Below are positions 25,822 through 34,934 of a DNA stretch of 64,000 nt, piece after piece. Each line of letters begins with the position of its first letter. The stretch's first letter is position 1. The DNA lies in contig NZ_JACJJE010000002.1 of the NCBI RefSeq assembly GCF_016899775.1, positions 55,758 through 119,757 on the forward strand, read 5' to 3'. The notes beneath the pieces are model-generated. The model ran no database searches. It had not been told where the DNA came from and worked only from the letters and a program-made list of their open reading frames with translations. The DNA comes from Pseudoflavonifractor capillosus (lineage in GTDB: Bacteria; Bacillota; Clostridia; Oscillospirales; Oscillospiraceae). A program made the position numbers and the translations under genes.

Positions 25822-27948
25822 ATGGCAAAAGAAGTAGATACCCGATATACCCAGGACCGGGAGCTGTCCTGGCTGCGCTTCAACGAGCGGGTGCTGGAGG
25901 AGGCCAAGGACGAGAGCGTCCCCCTGATGGAGCGCCTCAAGTTCGCCGCCATCTTCACCAGCAACCTGGACGAGTTCTTCATGATCCGGGTGGGCTCCCT
26001 GTACGACATGACCCTGGTGAAGGAGGAGCACATCGACAGCCGCACCGGCCAGACCCCGGAGCAGCAGCTCCAGGCCATCTTCAAGGCGGTGACTCCCCTG
26101 TACAAGCAGCGGGACAAGGTGGTGGAGCAGCTGGAGAGCCGCCTGCGGGCCTGCAACATCTGCCGCATGTCCATGGACGAGATGGACACCAAGGAGCGCA
26201 AGCAGGTGGAGAACTGGTTCCAGGATGAGGTGCGCCCCATCCTCTCCCCCCAGGTGGTGGATTCCCGCCACCCCTTCCCCCACCTGTCCAACAAGACCCT
26301 GAACGTGGTCCTGCGCCTGGAGAGCGAGGGCCAGCAGTTCCTGGGACTCATTCCCGTGCCCCAGAGCCTGCCCCCCTACTTCACCCTCCGGGAGCGGGGG
26401 CTGCGGTACATTCTCACCGAGGACGTGATCGCCGAGTACGCCAAGCGCCTGTTCCCCGCCTTCGACGTGAAGGGGAAGGCGGTGGCCTCGGTGACCCGGA
26501 ACGCGGACATCAGCCCCGAGGATGAGACCTACGAGGTGGACGAGGATTTCCGCCAGCACATGCGGAAGATCGTGAAAAAGCGCAACCGCCTGGCCCCGGT
26601 GCGTCTGGAGCTCCAGGGCGGCCGGGACGACCGGGCCATTGACTTTCTGTGCAGGCAGCTGAACCTCTCCCGGGAGCAGGTGTTCTTCTCCAAATCCCCC
26701 CTGCGCATGAAGTACGTCTTCTCCCTGGAGGGCCAGCTGCCCCCCGAGAGCAAGACCGCCCTGTGCTATCCCCCCTACACCCCCAAGGCCAGCAACTTCC
26801 TCCGGCCGGAGGAGAAGGTGCTGCCCCAGGTGCTCCACCACGACGTGCTGCTGTTTTACCCCTTCCAGTCCATGGACCCCTTCCTGCACCTGGTGCGGGA
26901 GGCCTCCTCCGACCCGGACGTGCTGTCCATCAAAATCACCATCTACCGCCTGGCCTCCAAGGCCAAGCTGGCCGAGTACCTGTGCGCCGCCGCCGAGAAC
27001 GGCAAGGAGGTCACCGCCCTCATGGAGCTGCGGGCCCGCTTTGACGAGCAGAACAACATCCAGTGGGCCGAGCGCATGGAAGAGGCGGGCTGCACCATCC
27101 TGTACGGGGCGGAGAACATCAAGGTCCACTCCAAGGTGTGCCTCATCACCCGCCGGGACAAGGGCAAGATCCAGTATATCACCCAGGTGGGCACCGGCAA
27201 CTACAACGAAAAGACCGCCAAGCAGTACACCGACCTGTGCCTGATGACCGCCCGGCCGGAGATCGGCGAGGACGCCGCCGCCCTGTTCCGGAACATGGCC
27301 ACCGCCAACATGGAGGGGAACTACAAGCAGCTGCTGGTCTCCCCCTATCAGCTGCGGGACAAGTGCATGGAGCACATCGACCGGGAGATCGCCAAGGGCA
27401 GAGACGGCTATATCTTCCTGAAACTCAACTCCATCACCGACCGGAAGCTTATCGACAAGCTGGCCCAGGCCTCCCAGGCGGGGGTGGAGGTGGTGATGAA
27501 CGTGCGGGGCATCTGCTGCCTGCTGCCGGGCATCGCCGGCCTCACCGACCGCATCACCGTGTTCTCCATCGTGGGCCGGTACCTGGAGCACACCCGCATC
27601 TACCGCTTCGGCCGGGGTGAGGATGCGGCCCTGTACATCTCCTCCGCCGACTTTATGACCCGGAACACTGAGCGGCGGGTGGAGGTGGCCTGCCCGGTGC
27701 TCTCCCCGGAGGTGCGGAAGAAAATCTTCCACATCATCGACGTGCTCACCTCCGACAACGTGAAGGCCCGCCAGCTGGGCCCCGACGGGGAGTGGCACGC
27801 CCGGAAGGTGGGCAGCGCCCCTTGCTGCAGCCAGGAGGTCTTCCAGGAGGAGGCCATCCAGGAGGAGCAGTCCATCCCCGAGCGCCCCGCCAAGCCCAAG
27901 AAGGGCAAGGAGTCCCTCTGGAAACGGCTGTTCGGCCGGGGAAAATAA
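25822..27948 (+). CDS. ppk1: Polyphosphate kinase 1
   Basis: This 708-aa enzyme polymerises ATP gamma-phosphate into polyphosphate. ATG 25822 follows AGAGAGGGAA. Domains in order: N domain (RELSWLRFNERVLEEA), head domain, and two PLD-like C domains with the phosphorylated-His motif NIKVHSKVCLI (H about 435) and the second His in GRYLEHTRIYRFG, then SSADFMTRNTERRVE. The last 30 residues are a lysine-rich extension (KPKKGKESLWKRLFGRGK). It is the end of the ppx-ppk1 operon. Confidence 0.96.
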   Translation: MAKEVDTRYTQDRELSWLRFNERVLEEAKDESVPLMERLKFAAIFTSNLDEFFMIRVGSLYDMTLVKEEHIDSRTGQTPEQQLQAIFKAVTPLYKQRDKVVEQLESRLRACNICRMSMDEMDTKERKQVENWFQDEVRPILSPQVVDSRHPFPHLSNKTLNVVLRLESEGQQFLGLIPVPQSLPPYFTLRERGLRYILTEDVIAEYAKRLFPAFDVKGKAVASVTRNADISPEDETYEVDEDFRQHMRKIVKKRNRLAPVRLELQGGRDDRAIDFLCRQLNLSREQVFFSKSPLRMKYVFSLEGQLPPESKTALCYPPYTPKASNFLRPEEKVLPQVLHHDVLLFYPFQSMDPFLHLVREASSDPDVLSIKITIYRLASKAKLAEYLCAAAENGKEVTALMELRARFDEQNNIQWAERMEEAGCTILYGAENIKVHSKVCLITRRDKGKIQYITQVGTGNYNEKTAKQYTDLCLMTARPEIGEDAAALFRNMATANMEGNYKQLLVSPYQLRDKCMEHIDREIAKGRDGYIFLKLNSITDRKLIDKLAQASQAGVEVVMNVRGICCLLPGIAGLTDRITVFSIVGRYLEHTRIYRFGRGEDAALYISSADFMTRNTERRVEVACPVLSPEVRKKIFHIIDVLTSDNVKARQLGPDGEWHARKVGSAPCCSQEVFQEEAIQEEQSIPERPAKPKKGKESLWKRLFGRGK

Positions 27949-27962
27949 TCTCAAACACCACA

Positions 27963-27994
27963 GCGGGCGGCTCCAGATGGAGCCGCCCGTTTTT
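27963..27994. terminator. Bidirectional terminator between ppk1 and the membrane-protein array
   Basis: The stem GCGGGCGGCTCC/GGAGCCGCCCGT is followed by TTTTT. It serves ppk1 (+) and overlaps the stop of the last array gene (27993, -). Confidence 0.85.
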
Positions 27995-28715
27995 ATCTCT
28001 CCCAGGCTTCGGCGTTTTGGAGCTCCACCCGGTCCAGCTCCTGCCCGGATTCATCGTAAAAGACCGCGGTCATACGGCAGTTGATGGGGGGAATCCAGTG
28101 GTATCCATGGTAGAGGCCCCAGTCCGCCACATAACTCCAGATAAAATCTCCAGTGCCCTGCATTTTCTCCTCTCCCAGGACAAATTGAAAGGCCCCCTCC
28201 TCCAGGGCTTCCCCCTCCAGGGTGACGGTTCTGGCGCGGTACTCTGTCGAACTCTCCGGCCAGCTCCTCAGAATGTCCTCCCGCTGGGAACTGTAGGAGG
28301 AGCTTCCCCCGAATGAAGCGTACCAGTAGGAGATCTCCAGGGTCAGCTGGGCGGAAGTGGTCCCCTCCGGCGCGTCCGCCGCTACGATACGGATTCCCCC
28401 CGTGGAAATAACCTGCTCCGGCACCGGGGCCAGCACCGGCCCATCCCCCTCCCGGGGCCATAGGCAGAACTCGTTCTGCCGCCCCATCACCAGCCAGCGC
28501 GGGGTCAGCCCCACCAGCCACTCCCTCCGCCCCACCTGAACGCTCCCCTGAAATTGGGAGTGGGGGGACAGAAGGGCCTCCCGCTCCAGACGGCGCAGCT
28601 CCCGCCGGGCGGGGACGGGCCAGCCGGCGCACGTCCAGATCACCGCGCCCAGCACCCCGGCCAGCAGAAAGTTGCGGAGAATCCGCCCCCGGCGGCCCAG
28701 TTTTCCTCTCTTCAC
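27993..28715 (-). CDS. Array partner protein B8, bitopic membrane protein
   Basis: Start GTG 28715 overlaps the stop of A8 (GTGA). The 240-aa product has a basic cytoplasmic tail (KRGKLGRRGRILRN), one membrane helix (FLLAGVLGAVIWTCAGW) and an ectodomain of about 200 aa. It opens with RRELRRLEREALLSPHSQFQG and ends with a strand-rich segment (CRMTAVFYDESGQELDRVEL). Closest relative in the array is B6 (shared LRRLERE...PHSQFQG). It is the last gene of the 17-gene operon. No known family or catalytic motif was recognised. Confidence 0.75.
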   Translation of the reverse strand: MKRGKLGRRGRILRNFLLAGVLGAVIWTCAGWPVPARRELRRLEREALLSPHSQFQGSVQVGRREWLVGLTPRWLVMGRQNEFCLWPREGDGPVLAPVPEQVISTGGIRIVAADAPEGTTSAQLTLEISYWYASFGGSSSYSSQREDILRSWPESSTEYRARTVTLEGEALEEGAFQFVLGEEKMQGTGDFIWSYVADWGLYHGYHWIPPINCRMTAVFYDESGQELDRVELQNAEAWER

Positions 28716-29521
28716 GGTCCATCCTCCTCCCGCTCCAGCAATATGGTGATGGGCTCCTCCCCGATGTCCAGCACCAGGCAGACCCACTGGGCGTCCCGGG
28801 GCACGCTGCTCACCTGGCCGTCATCCCACCACCCCAGGCCGGAGCGCCTCCAGCTGGGCCCGGAGACATTCCGGCGCTGGTTGTATCCATTCTGGTCCAC
28901 CACCAGCCCCCGGAGGACGTTGCTCATCCGCCCCTCAGCCCGGCTGATGTAGATATTTCCCTGGTCATCCTCGGCCGACCAGTACTCGTTATAGGAGGGG
29001 CTCTCCCAGAACCGGGGGCTCGACGCCCGCCAGGCCACCTCCAGGGTCCCCAGGTCGTCCCCCTGCTCCAGGAGGCACAGGGTCCCCTCCGCCTGAATGG
29101 TGTACTGCCCCGCCTGGACCGTCCCGCCGGAGAAGGGGATCTCCACCGCCCAGCTGTCCTGGGTGCCCCCAACGTTCGGGGCGGTGACCTGGGTCCAGAG
29201 CCACCCGCCAAACTGGCAGACCCCCACAGCCAGCACAATGCCCAGGGCAACCTGGCTGGCCCGCCACAGGTACCCCAGCCAGGGCTTGTGAATTTTGGCC
29301 AGCTCCTTCCCAATCTCCTCCGGGTCGCCCATGCCGGACAGGGCCATCTGGGTGGCCTCCCATGCGGACAGGTCCGGGAAGATGCGCTGTAAATCCTGAA
29401 TTTTGTCGTCCAGGTGGGCGTCCAGCTCCGCCCGGACCGCTTTCCGGTCGGGGCCGAATTGAATCCCCTCCGTGGCCTTGTCCAGCCACTGGGCCACGGG
29501 GTGGCCGTTATCCTGCTCCAT
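28712..29521 (-). CDS. HAAS-domain membrane protein A8
   Basis: This 269-aa protein has a cytoplasmic HAAS-type helical domain (about 10-85; GIQFGPDRKAVRAELDAHLDD...MGDPEEIGKELAKIHKPWLG), one or two membrane helices (about 88-112) and an ectodomain. The ectodomain contains ASPRFWESPSYNEYWSAEDDQGNIY and ends PITILLEREED. It is the most divergent HAAS domain of the eight (KIQDLQRIFPDLSAWEATQ). HAAS domains usually occur downstream of PadR regulators in two- or three-gene operons; function is not established. It overlaps B8 by 4 nt. Confidence 0.82.
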   Translation of the reverse strand: MEQDNGHPVAQWLDKATEGIQFGPDRKAVRAELDAHLDDKIQDLQRIFPDLSAWEATQMALSGMGDPEEIGKELAKIHKPWLGYLWRASQVALGIVLAVGVCQFGGWLWTQVTAPNVGGTQDSWAVEIPFSGGTVQAGQYTIQAEGTLCLLEQGDDLGTLEVAWRASSPRFWESPSYNEYWSAEDDQGNIYISRAEGRMSNVLRGLVVDQNGYNQRRNVSGPSWRRSGLGWWDDGQVSSVPRDAQWVCLVLDIGEEPITILLEREEDGP

Positions 29522-29545
29522 GGTCTCATCCCCTTTCCGAACAAT

Positions 29546-30274
29546 CTATTGGTTCAGAAGAATATCATTCAGAACATCATACAGTCCTGGGTCATAGATG
29601 ACGCCCGGCTGGAAATTCTCCGGCAGGGTCCCCTCCTGCTCCGTAAGCGGACCCCCGTCCGTCCGGTACAGCTCCAGGGTATAGGGCAGGCCCTCCAGAT
29701 CCTTGGTACCGTACTTCAGATCCCCGTCGGTGGTGAGGGCGGAGTCGATGGGAAACCAGAAGGCCCACACCCCGTCGGCCCAGCGCTCCCCCTGAATCGT
29801 CTCCACCGGCTCCTTTGCGTTCTCGATCCGGTCTGTGATGGTCGCCTGGGCTCCGGCCGCCTCCTCCGGGACCTCCAGGAACAGCAGCACATGGAACAGA
29901 GTCCCGTCCTCTCCCTGGAGAAGGGCGGACAGAGGAACCGGCGTGATCCCCTCCTCCCGGGGCCACAGGGTCAGCCTATTGCCAAAGGGGTTGTTGGGCT
30001 GAAAGAGGCAGCCCACGGCAATCTGATCGGTATACCGGCCCACCAGGACGGTCCTGGCGGAAGAGGTCCCCAGCTCCCCCACGGAGAGGGGCGTTTCCCA
30101 AGTGCACATAATTTCGCTTCGGGCGAGAAATCTGGTCCGCTCCATCTGCCGGAAGGTCAACTCCGCCGTGGGCATGGGCCCGCCCCGGCTGGCCCAGACC
30201 ACAAAGCCGAAGCACAGGGTCAGCAGCAGATTGCGCGCGATCTTTTCCTTTCGGCTCAGCGTTCTCTTTTTCAT
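29546..30274 (-). CDS. Array partner protein B7, bitopic membrane protein
   Basis: It has 242 aa: a basic tail (MKKRTLSRKEKIARN), a helix (LLLTLCFGFVVWASRGG), and an ectodomain starting PMPTAELTFRQMERTRFLARS. It is closely similar to B4: both share IEN..EPVET.QGE, EGVW-type segments and DLEGLPYTLELYR.DGG near the C-terminus. Its adjoining A7, however, has an ectodomain of the A6/A8 kind, not the A4 kind. ATG 30274 overlaps the stop of A7 (ATGA). Confidence 0.75.
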   Translation of the reverse strand: MKKRTLSRKEKIARNLLLTLCFGFVVWASRGGPMPTAELTFRQMERTRFLARSEIMCTWETPLSVGELGTSSARTVLVGRYTDQIAVGCLFQPNNPFGNRLTLWPREEGITPVPLSALLQGEDGTLFHVLLFLEVPEEAAGAQATITDRIENAKEPVETIQGERWADGVWAFWFPIDSALTTDGDLKYGTKDLEGLPYTLELYRTDGGPLTEQEGTLPENFQPGVIYDPGLYDVLNDILLNQ

Positions 30275-31032
30275 TGCGTCTCCTCCCGCTCCAGCACCAC
30301 GGGGATGGTCCCTTCACCCGTCTCAATGTTGATTTGAATCCACTGTGCCTCCTGGGGCACGCCATAGACGGTCTGTTCCCCACTCCACACCAGAGCACCT
30401 GTAAATTGCACGGAACCGACATAGGGGAGTATACGTTCCCCATCCCAGGTCCGGTCCCAGATGCTGGTATAGACGGTTCCCCGGTCGTCCACCGCGGTCC
30501 ACGCCTGGCTGAACTCCCCGTCTGGCATCTCCCAAAAGCGGGGGCTGGCCGCCCGCCAGGTGATGTGCAGCTCCCCCATCCCCTGGATCAGGGCCGCTTC
30601 CTCCACCCAAAAGGTATAGTTGTTGATCCGCACCGGCTCCTGTCCCGCAAAAGCTGCTTCCACAACCCATTCGGGCTCCGCTTCCCTATCACTTCGGATA
30701 CCCGCATGGGGGGCCAAGGTCCCCACCTCTGCCAGAAAGCTCAGCAGTACCAGACCCAGCAGCACCTGACTGACCCGCCATATATACCCCAGCCAGGGCC
30801 TGTGCACCTTGGCCAGTTCCTTTCCAATCTCCATCGGATCGCCCATCTCTGAGACCGCCCGCTCCCGGGCCTCCGCCTCGGTCAGGTCGGGGAAGATGCG
30901 CTGAAAGTCCAGGGCCTTATCCTCCAGGTGGGCTTCCAGCTCCGCCCGTACCTCTTTCCGGTCGGGGCCGAAGTGGATGCCCGCCGTGGCCCTGTCCAGC
31001 CACTGGGCCACGGGATGCTTGCCGCTCTCCAT
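30271..31032 (-). CDS. HAAS-domain membrane protein A7
   Basis: It has 253 aa: HAAS domain (GIHFGPDRKEVRAELEAHLEDK...MGDPMEIGKELAKVHRPWLG), membrane helix (VSQVLLGLVLLSFLAEV), and a strand-rich ectodomain with ASPRFWEMPDGEFSQAWTAVDDRGTVY ending TIPVVLEREETQ. The start ATG 31032 follows AAGGAGGGGG. It groups with A6 and A8 by the VLEREE ending. It is co-translated with B7. Confidence 0.82.
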   Translation of the reverse strand: MESGKHPVAQWLDRATAGIHFGPDRKEVRAELEAHLEDKALDFQRIFPDLTEAEARERAVSEMGDPMEIGKELAKVHRPWLGYIWRVSQVLLGLVLLSFLAEVGTLAPHAGIRSDREAEPEWVVEAAFAGQEPVRINNYTFWVEEAALIQGMGELHITWRAASPRFWEMPDGEFSQAWTAVDDRGTVYTSIWDRTWDGERILPYVGSVQFTGALVWSGEQTVYGVPQEAQWIQINIETGEGTIPVVLEREETQ

Positions 31033-31047
31033 ACGATCTCCCCCTCC

Positions 31048-31809
31048 TTACAGATTGCCGCCGGACACGTCATTGGCCGCCAGCTCCGTCCGGCCCAGTT
31101 CCCCGCCGGCCTGGTCAAAAAAGACCACAGTGATGTGACAGCGGATTGGCATGCTCTGCGGCAGATAGTACCCCTGGTAGAGCTTCCAGTCCACCGCCGC
31201 CAACAGGGCGGTCTCCCGGATGCTCTCATCCTGCAGGCTCCTGGGGAGCTCCGGGTCCCAGACCTGGAACCGGAAGGCAAAGGCCCCCTCCCCCAGAGGC
31301 TCCCCCTCCATCTGGTAGGTGTGTTCCCAGTAGGCGGGGGTCTCTCCAAACCAGTCCCGCTCCCGCTGGGCGCAGGTGAACCAGGGACTGGTGTACCAGC
31401 AGGAGACGTCCAGGGTCATCCGGGCGGAGGCTGTTCCCTCCGGCGCGCCCGCCGCGGCAAAGGCCACCTCCCGCATCTCCAGAGTATACATGGGCTGGGG
31501 GGCCACCGCCGGGTCGTCCGGACCGGTCCTGGGCCACAGGTAAAACTGGTTTCCTCCGCCCAGATCCCCAAACACCAGCCAGCGGTCGTTGAGCCCCAGG
31601 GCCCAGGGCCCCCACCACGCCGTCTCCAACACCCCCTGAAACTGGGAGTGGGGGGTGAAGAAGCTCTCCCGCTCCAGCCGCCGCAGGGTCCCCGCCGCCG
31701 TAAGGGGCGGCGCACCCTGGAGCAGCCAGATCAAGATGCCGGCCAGGAGAGTAATCAGCAGGTTGCGCCCGATACGCCCCCGGCGGGACAGGATCTTCTT
31801 TTTCCTCAC
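31048..31809 (-). CDS. Array partner protein B6, bitopic membrane protein
   Basis: It has 253 aa from GTG 31809, which overlaps the stop of A6 (GTGA). It carries a basic tail (RKKKILSRRGRIGRN), a helix (LLITLLAGILIWLLQG) and an ectodomain with TLRRLERESFFTPHSQFQG, LGLNDRWLVFGDLGGGN and a C-terminal CHITVVFFDQAGGELGRTEL. It is a close homologue of B8. Translation may depend on the GTGA junction even though A6 is interrupted 229 nt upstream. Confidence 0.75.
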   Translation of the reverse strand: MRKKKILSRRGRIGRNLLITLLAGILIWLLQGAPPLTAAGTLRRLERESFFTPHSQFQGVLETAWWGPWALGLNDRWLVFGDLGGGNQFYLWPRTGPDDPAVAPQPMYTLEMREVAFAAAGAPEGTASARMTLDVSCWYTSPWFTCAQRERDWFGETPAYWEHTYQMEGEPLGEGAFAFRFQVWDPELPRSLQDESIRETALLAAVDWKLYQGYYLPQSMPIRCHITVVFFDQAGGELGRTELAANDVSGGNL

Positions 31810-32594
31810 GGTGCTCCCTCCTCCCGCTCCAGCACAATGGTGATGGGCTCCTCATCAAAGTCCAGGATCAGACGCACCCACTGGGCCTCCCGGGGCACGT
31901 TCCACACCCGGCACCGCCCCGTCCAGCCCAAGCCGGAGCGCTCCCAGGTTGTGGCGGGCACATATCGGTAGCTCTCGGCCACATAGATAGCCATGTCCAG
32001 ATCCGCGTGGGAAAAATAGACATTCCCCAGATTGTCCTACGCCCGCCAGTACAGGTGGCTGGTGGGCTCCTCCCACACCAGAGGGCTGAAGGCCGTCCAG
32101 GCGAGCGCCAGTTCTCCCACGTCGTGTCCTTCTTCCATCTGTAAGACCCCCTCCACCTGGAGGGTATAGCCGCCCGCCTGGACGGGCCCCTGGCTGGAGA
32201 ATGGGATCTCCGCCTCATAGGTCCAGAGGGACTCCTCCGTCTCCGTCTCTCTTGGGTTCAGCCAACTCCAGGCCAGGGGGACGGCCACCGCCACAAGCCA
32301 TATCAGAGCGCCCCCCGCCAGCACCTGACTGGCCCGCCACAGATACCCCAGCCAGGGCTTGTGAATTTTGGCCAGCTCTTTCCCGATCTCCACCGGGTCG
32401 CCCATCTCGGCGGCGGCCCGTTCCTGAGCCTCCGCCTCGGTCAGGCCGGGGAAGATGCGCTGAAAGTCCAGGGCCTTGTCCACCAGGTGGGCCGAGAGCT
32501 CCGCCCGGACTTCCTCCCGATCCGGCTTGAAGCGGATGCCCGCCGTGGCCCTGTCCAGCCACTGCTCCCAGGGGATGTGATGTTGATTTTCCAT
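31806..32594 (-). pseudogene. HAAS-domain membrane protein A6, interrupted by an in-frame TAG
   Basis: The frame from ATG 32594 encodes a normal HAAS domain (GIRFKPDREEVRAELSAHL...MGDPVEIGKELAKIHKPWLG), a helix and most of the ectodomain. A TAG (32039-32037) then falls after SHLYWRA, where A8 has AEDD and A7 has AVDD. The same frame continues intact for 76 codons (DNLGNVYFSHADL ... PITIVLEREEGAP) to TGA at 31806. A single GAG-to-TAG change would explain it. The first 185 codons could still make a truncated, membrane-anchored product. Confidence 0.85.
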
Positions 32595-32634
32595 GGGCGC
32601 ACCTCTCCTTCCACATCTCGGTCCCTCGTCCCGT

Positions 32635-33276
32635 TCAGCTCAGCCAGGTCCGGTGGACCGTCCGGGGGATCGTCCCTTCCAGGGACTGGAGCAGTCCGCC
32701 GTCCGCGCCATACAGCTTTAACTCGTAGGCACAGCCGTCCAGCTGGTCCGTATTCTGGACCACGCCGTCCTCCTCCACCCGGCGGACACCATCGAGGTCC
32801 TCAAAATACCACACGCCGTCTCCCGCGTCCTGTCCCTCTACAGGCCCCGCGGGCTCGTACAGCAGTTCCCCGAAAAGTTCCAGCTCCGCCCGGGCCGTCT
32901 CCTCCGGGACATGGAGCACCGCCAGCCTTCTCTCGTCCAGCGGCACCGGGCTGGGCCCCTGGGCGATGGGGCAGACCCACAGATCCTGCCAGCTCCAGGT
33001 GTACGGCCGGGACGGGGAATCCACAAAGCCGCACACCGCCTGATTCCCCGCCTCGTCCACAAACCAGTACCCGCTGAGCCACGTCCCCCGGCGAAACACC
33101 ACTTCCCCCTGGGGCAGCATGTAGAGCCGCTCCATCCGCCGGAAGTTCATCTCATAGGTGGGCAGGGGGTACCCGTAGCGCGCCCAGAGGACGGCCAGCA
33201 GTGCCAGACAGACCAGCAGGTTCCGCACCACCCGCCCCTTCCGGCTCAGCCTGGGCATTTTCAGCTTCCGTTTCAT
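32635..33276 (-). CDS. Array partner protein B5, bitopic membrane protein
   Basis: It has 213 aa, the shortest partner: basic tail (MKRKLKMPRLSRKGRVVRN), helix (LLVCLALLAVLWARYG), and ectodomain PLPTYEMNFRRMERLYMLPQG with C-terminal AYELKLYGADGGLLQSLEGT. It belongs to the B4/B5/B7 subgroup (YPLPT/PMPT start). ATG 33276 overlaps the stop of A5 (ATGA). Confidence 0.75.
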   Translation of the reverse strand: MKRKLKMPRLSRKGRVVRNLLVCLALLAVLWARYGYPLPTYEMNFRRMERLYMLPQGEVVFRRGTWLSGYWFVDEAGNQAVCGFVDSPSRPYTWSWQDLWVCPIAQGPSPVPLDERRLAVLHVPEETARAELELFGELLYEPAGPVEGQDAGDGVWYFEDLDGVRRVEEDGVVQNTDQLDGCAYELKLYGADGGLLQSLEGTIPRTVHRTWLS

Positions 33277-34154
33277 GGGGTTCCCCCGCCTCCTTCCCGC
33301 GACAGGTCAATGGTCAGGGAGAACACCGGCTCCAGCGGCCCGTAGTCCAGCCGCACCCACTGGGCCGCCGGGTCCACGTCCGATAAATAGAGCTGCCAGC
33401 CGGCGAAAAAGGGGCCGCAGTCTGTCTCCCCGATGCAGTTTTGGACGCCGCTTCCCTCCCCGGACAGATCATACACATTACCCAGGTCGTCCACGACGGT
33501 GAACCAGTTCCGGTCCAGCACAGACCGCTCCCAAAAGCGCCAGGTCTCCACCCGGAAGTAGGCGTACAGCTCCAGCTCCCCCCACCTCTGCCACTGGACG
33601 GAGCGGAGCAGAGAGACGGTCTGCCCACCGACCTGCACCTCTTCTCCCAGGTACTCCCGCACGGAAAGCTGGTCCGGGTCGCCGCAGGGGGTGTAGAGCT
33701 CCTCCGAGGTGTGCCGGACCGCATGGATGCTCTCCGGACTGCCGTACCAGCTCTGCCGCTCCTCCCCCGCCCCGGGCAGGTCGTCAAAATCCCACAGGAC
33801 CCGCCCCGTGTGGGTGTCGTAGTAGTGGTCCATGTACATTCCGCACCAGAGATGCCAGAGCACCAGCAGAACGATCAGCACCCTGGAGGCCCGCCACAGG
33901 TACCCCAGCCAGGGCTTATGAATCCTGGCCAGCTCCTTCCCGATCTCCTCCGGGTCGCCCATGTCCGAGGCCGCCCGCTCCCGGGCCTCCGCCTCGGTCA
34001 GGCCGGGGAAGATGCGCTGAAAGTCCAGGGCCTTGTCCTCCAGGTGGGCTTCCAGCTCCGCCCGGACCTCCTCCCGGTCAGGCTTGAACCGGATGCCCGC
34101 CGTGGCCCTGTCCAGCCACTGTCCGGCGGGGTTTGAAGTTTTGTTGTGTTCCAC
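33273..34154 (-). CDS. HAAS-domain membrane protein A5
   Basis: It has 293 aa from GTG 34154, behind GGAGAGGAGG. HAAS domain (GIRFKPDREEVRAELEAHLEDK...MGDPEEIGKELARIHKPWLG), membrane segment (VLIVLLVLWHLWCGMYM), and a longer ectodomain with LYAYFRVETWRFWERSVLDRN and a DPAAQWVRLDYGPLEPVFSL ending. The ectodomain is of the A4 type, larger than in A7/A8 by an insertion of about 40 residues after the helix. Confidence 0.82.
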   Translation of the reverse strand: MEHNKTSNPAGQWLDRATAGIRFKPDREEVRAELEAHLEDKALDFQRIFPGLTEAEARERAASDMGDPEEIGKELARIHKPWLGYLWRASRVLIVLLVLWHLWCGMYMDHYYDTHTGRVLWDFDDLPGAGEERQSWYGSPESIHAVRHTSEELYTPCGDPDQLSVREYLGEEVQVGGQTVSLLRSVQWQRWGELELYAYFRVETWRFWERSVLDRNWFTVVDDLGNVYDLSGEGSGVQNCIGETDCGPFFAGWQLYLSDVDPAAQWVRLDYGPLEPVFSLTIDLSREGGGGTP

Positions 34155-34199
34155 GGCGCAAGCCTCCTCTCCTTCCCAGCGGGGCCCGGCCCGCCCGGT

Positions 34200-34934
34200 C
34201 TATGGGGAAAACGTGTAGCCATATTTAATTGGGTAAAACGTGGAGGTATGAGTTTCCTCCAGGCCGCTGTCGGGCAGATTCCCCGACTGCTCCCACAGCA
34301 GGCTCCCGTCCTCCCGGTACAGCTCCAGGGTGTAGGGCAGTCCCTCCAGGCTCCGGCCGCCGTACCGGACTGGCCGTCCGGCGGTATAGTCCGCGCTGAG
34401 CTCCCCCGCGATGGGGTAGCGGAACATCCACACGCCCTCCGCCATTTTCTCCCCCTGGGCGGTCTCCACCGGCTCTATCAGATTTTCTATACGCCCGGTG
34501 ATGGTGAGCTCGGTCTTTGCCGCCTCCTCCGGCACCTGGAGGAAGAACAGGACGTTATCCGTGTCCATCTCATTCCGGTGCAGCGGCTGCGACAGGGGAA
34601 CAGGTGTGGGCTCCTCCCCCACCGGCCAGGGCTCCAGAGTATTCGTGCTGGAGCGAAGGGGTTCATAGAGATAGCCCACGCTGTATTGGTCCCCGCTGCG
34701 CCCAATGACGATGTGCCGGGGCTCGCCGGAGCTGGTCGTCCTCACCGGGAACGGATTCTCCCAGAGGCACACGATCTGGCTGCGGGGGACCAGCGACCGG
34801 TCCTCCAGCTGCCGGAACCTCAGCTCCGGGGTGGGCATGGGACAGCCCAGCAGCCCCCAGAGGGGGACGGCGCACAAAATAGCCGCCGCCAAATTCCGGA
34901 GGATTCGGAACCCCCGGGTGCGTGTCTTTTTCAT
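34200..34934 (-). CDS. Array partner protein B4, bitopic membrane protein
   Basis: It has 244 aa: basic tail (MKKTRTRGFRILRN), helix (LAAAILCAVPLWGLLG), and ectodomain PMPTPELRFRQLEDRSLVPRS with SLEGLPYTLELYREDGSLLW near the C-terminus. It is strongly similar to B7 although their A neighbours differ. It overlaps A4 by ATGA at 34931-34934. Confidence 0.75.
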   Translation of the reverse strand: MKKTRTRGFRILRNLAAAILCAVPLWGLLGCPMPTPELRFRQLEDRSLVPRSQIVCLWENPFPVRTTSSGEPRHIVIGRSGDQYSVGYLYEPLRSSTNTLEPWPVGEEPTPVPLSQPLHRNEMDTDNVLFFLQVPEEAAKTELTITGRIENLIEPVETAQGEKMAEGVWMFRYPIAGELSADYTAGRPVRYGGRSLEGLPYTLELYREDGSLLWEQSGNLPDSGLEETHTSTFYPIKYGYTFSP

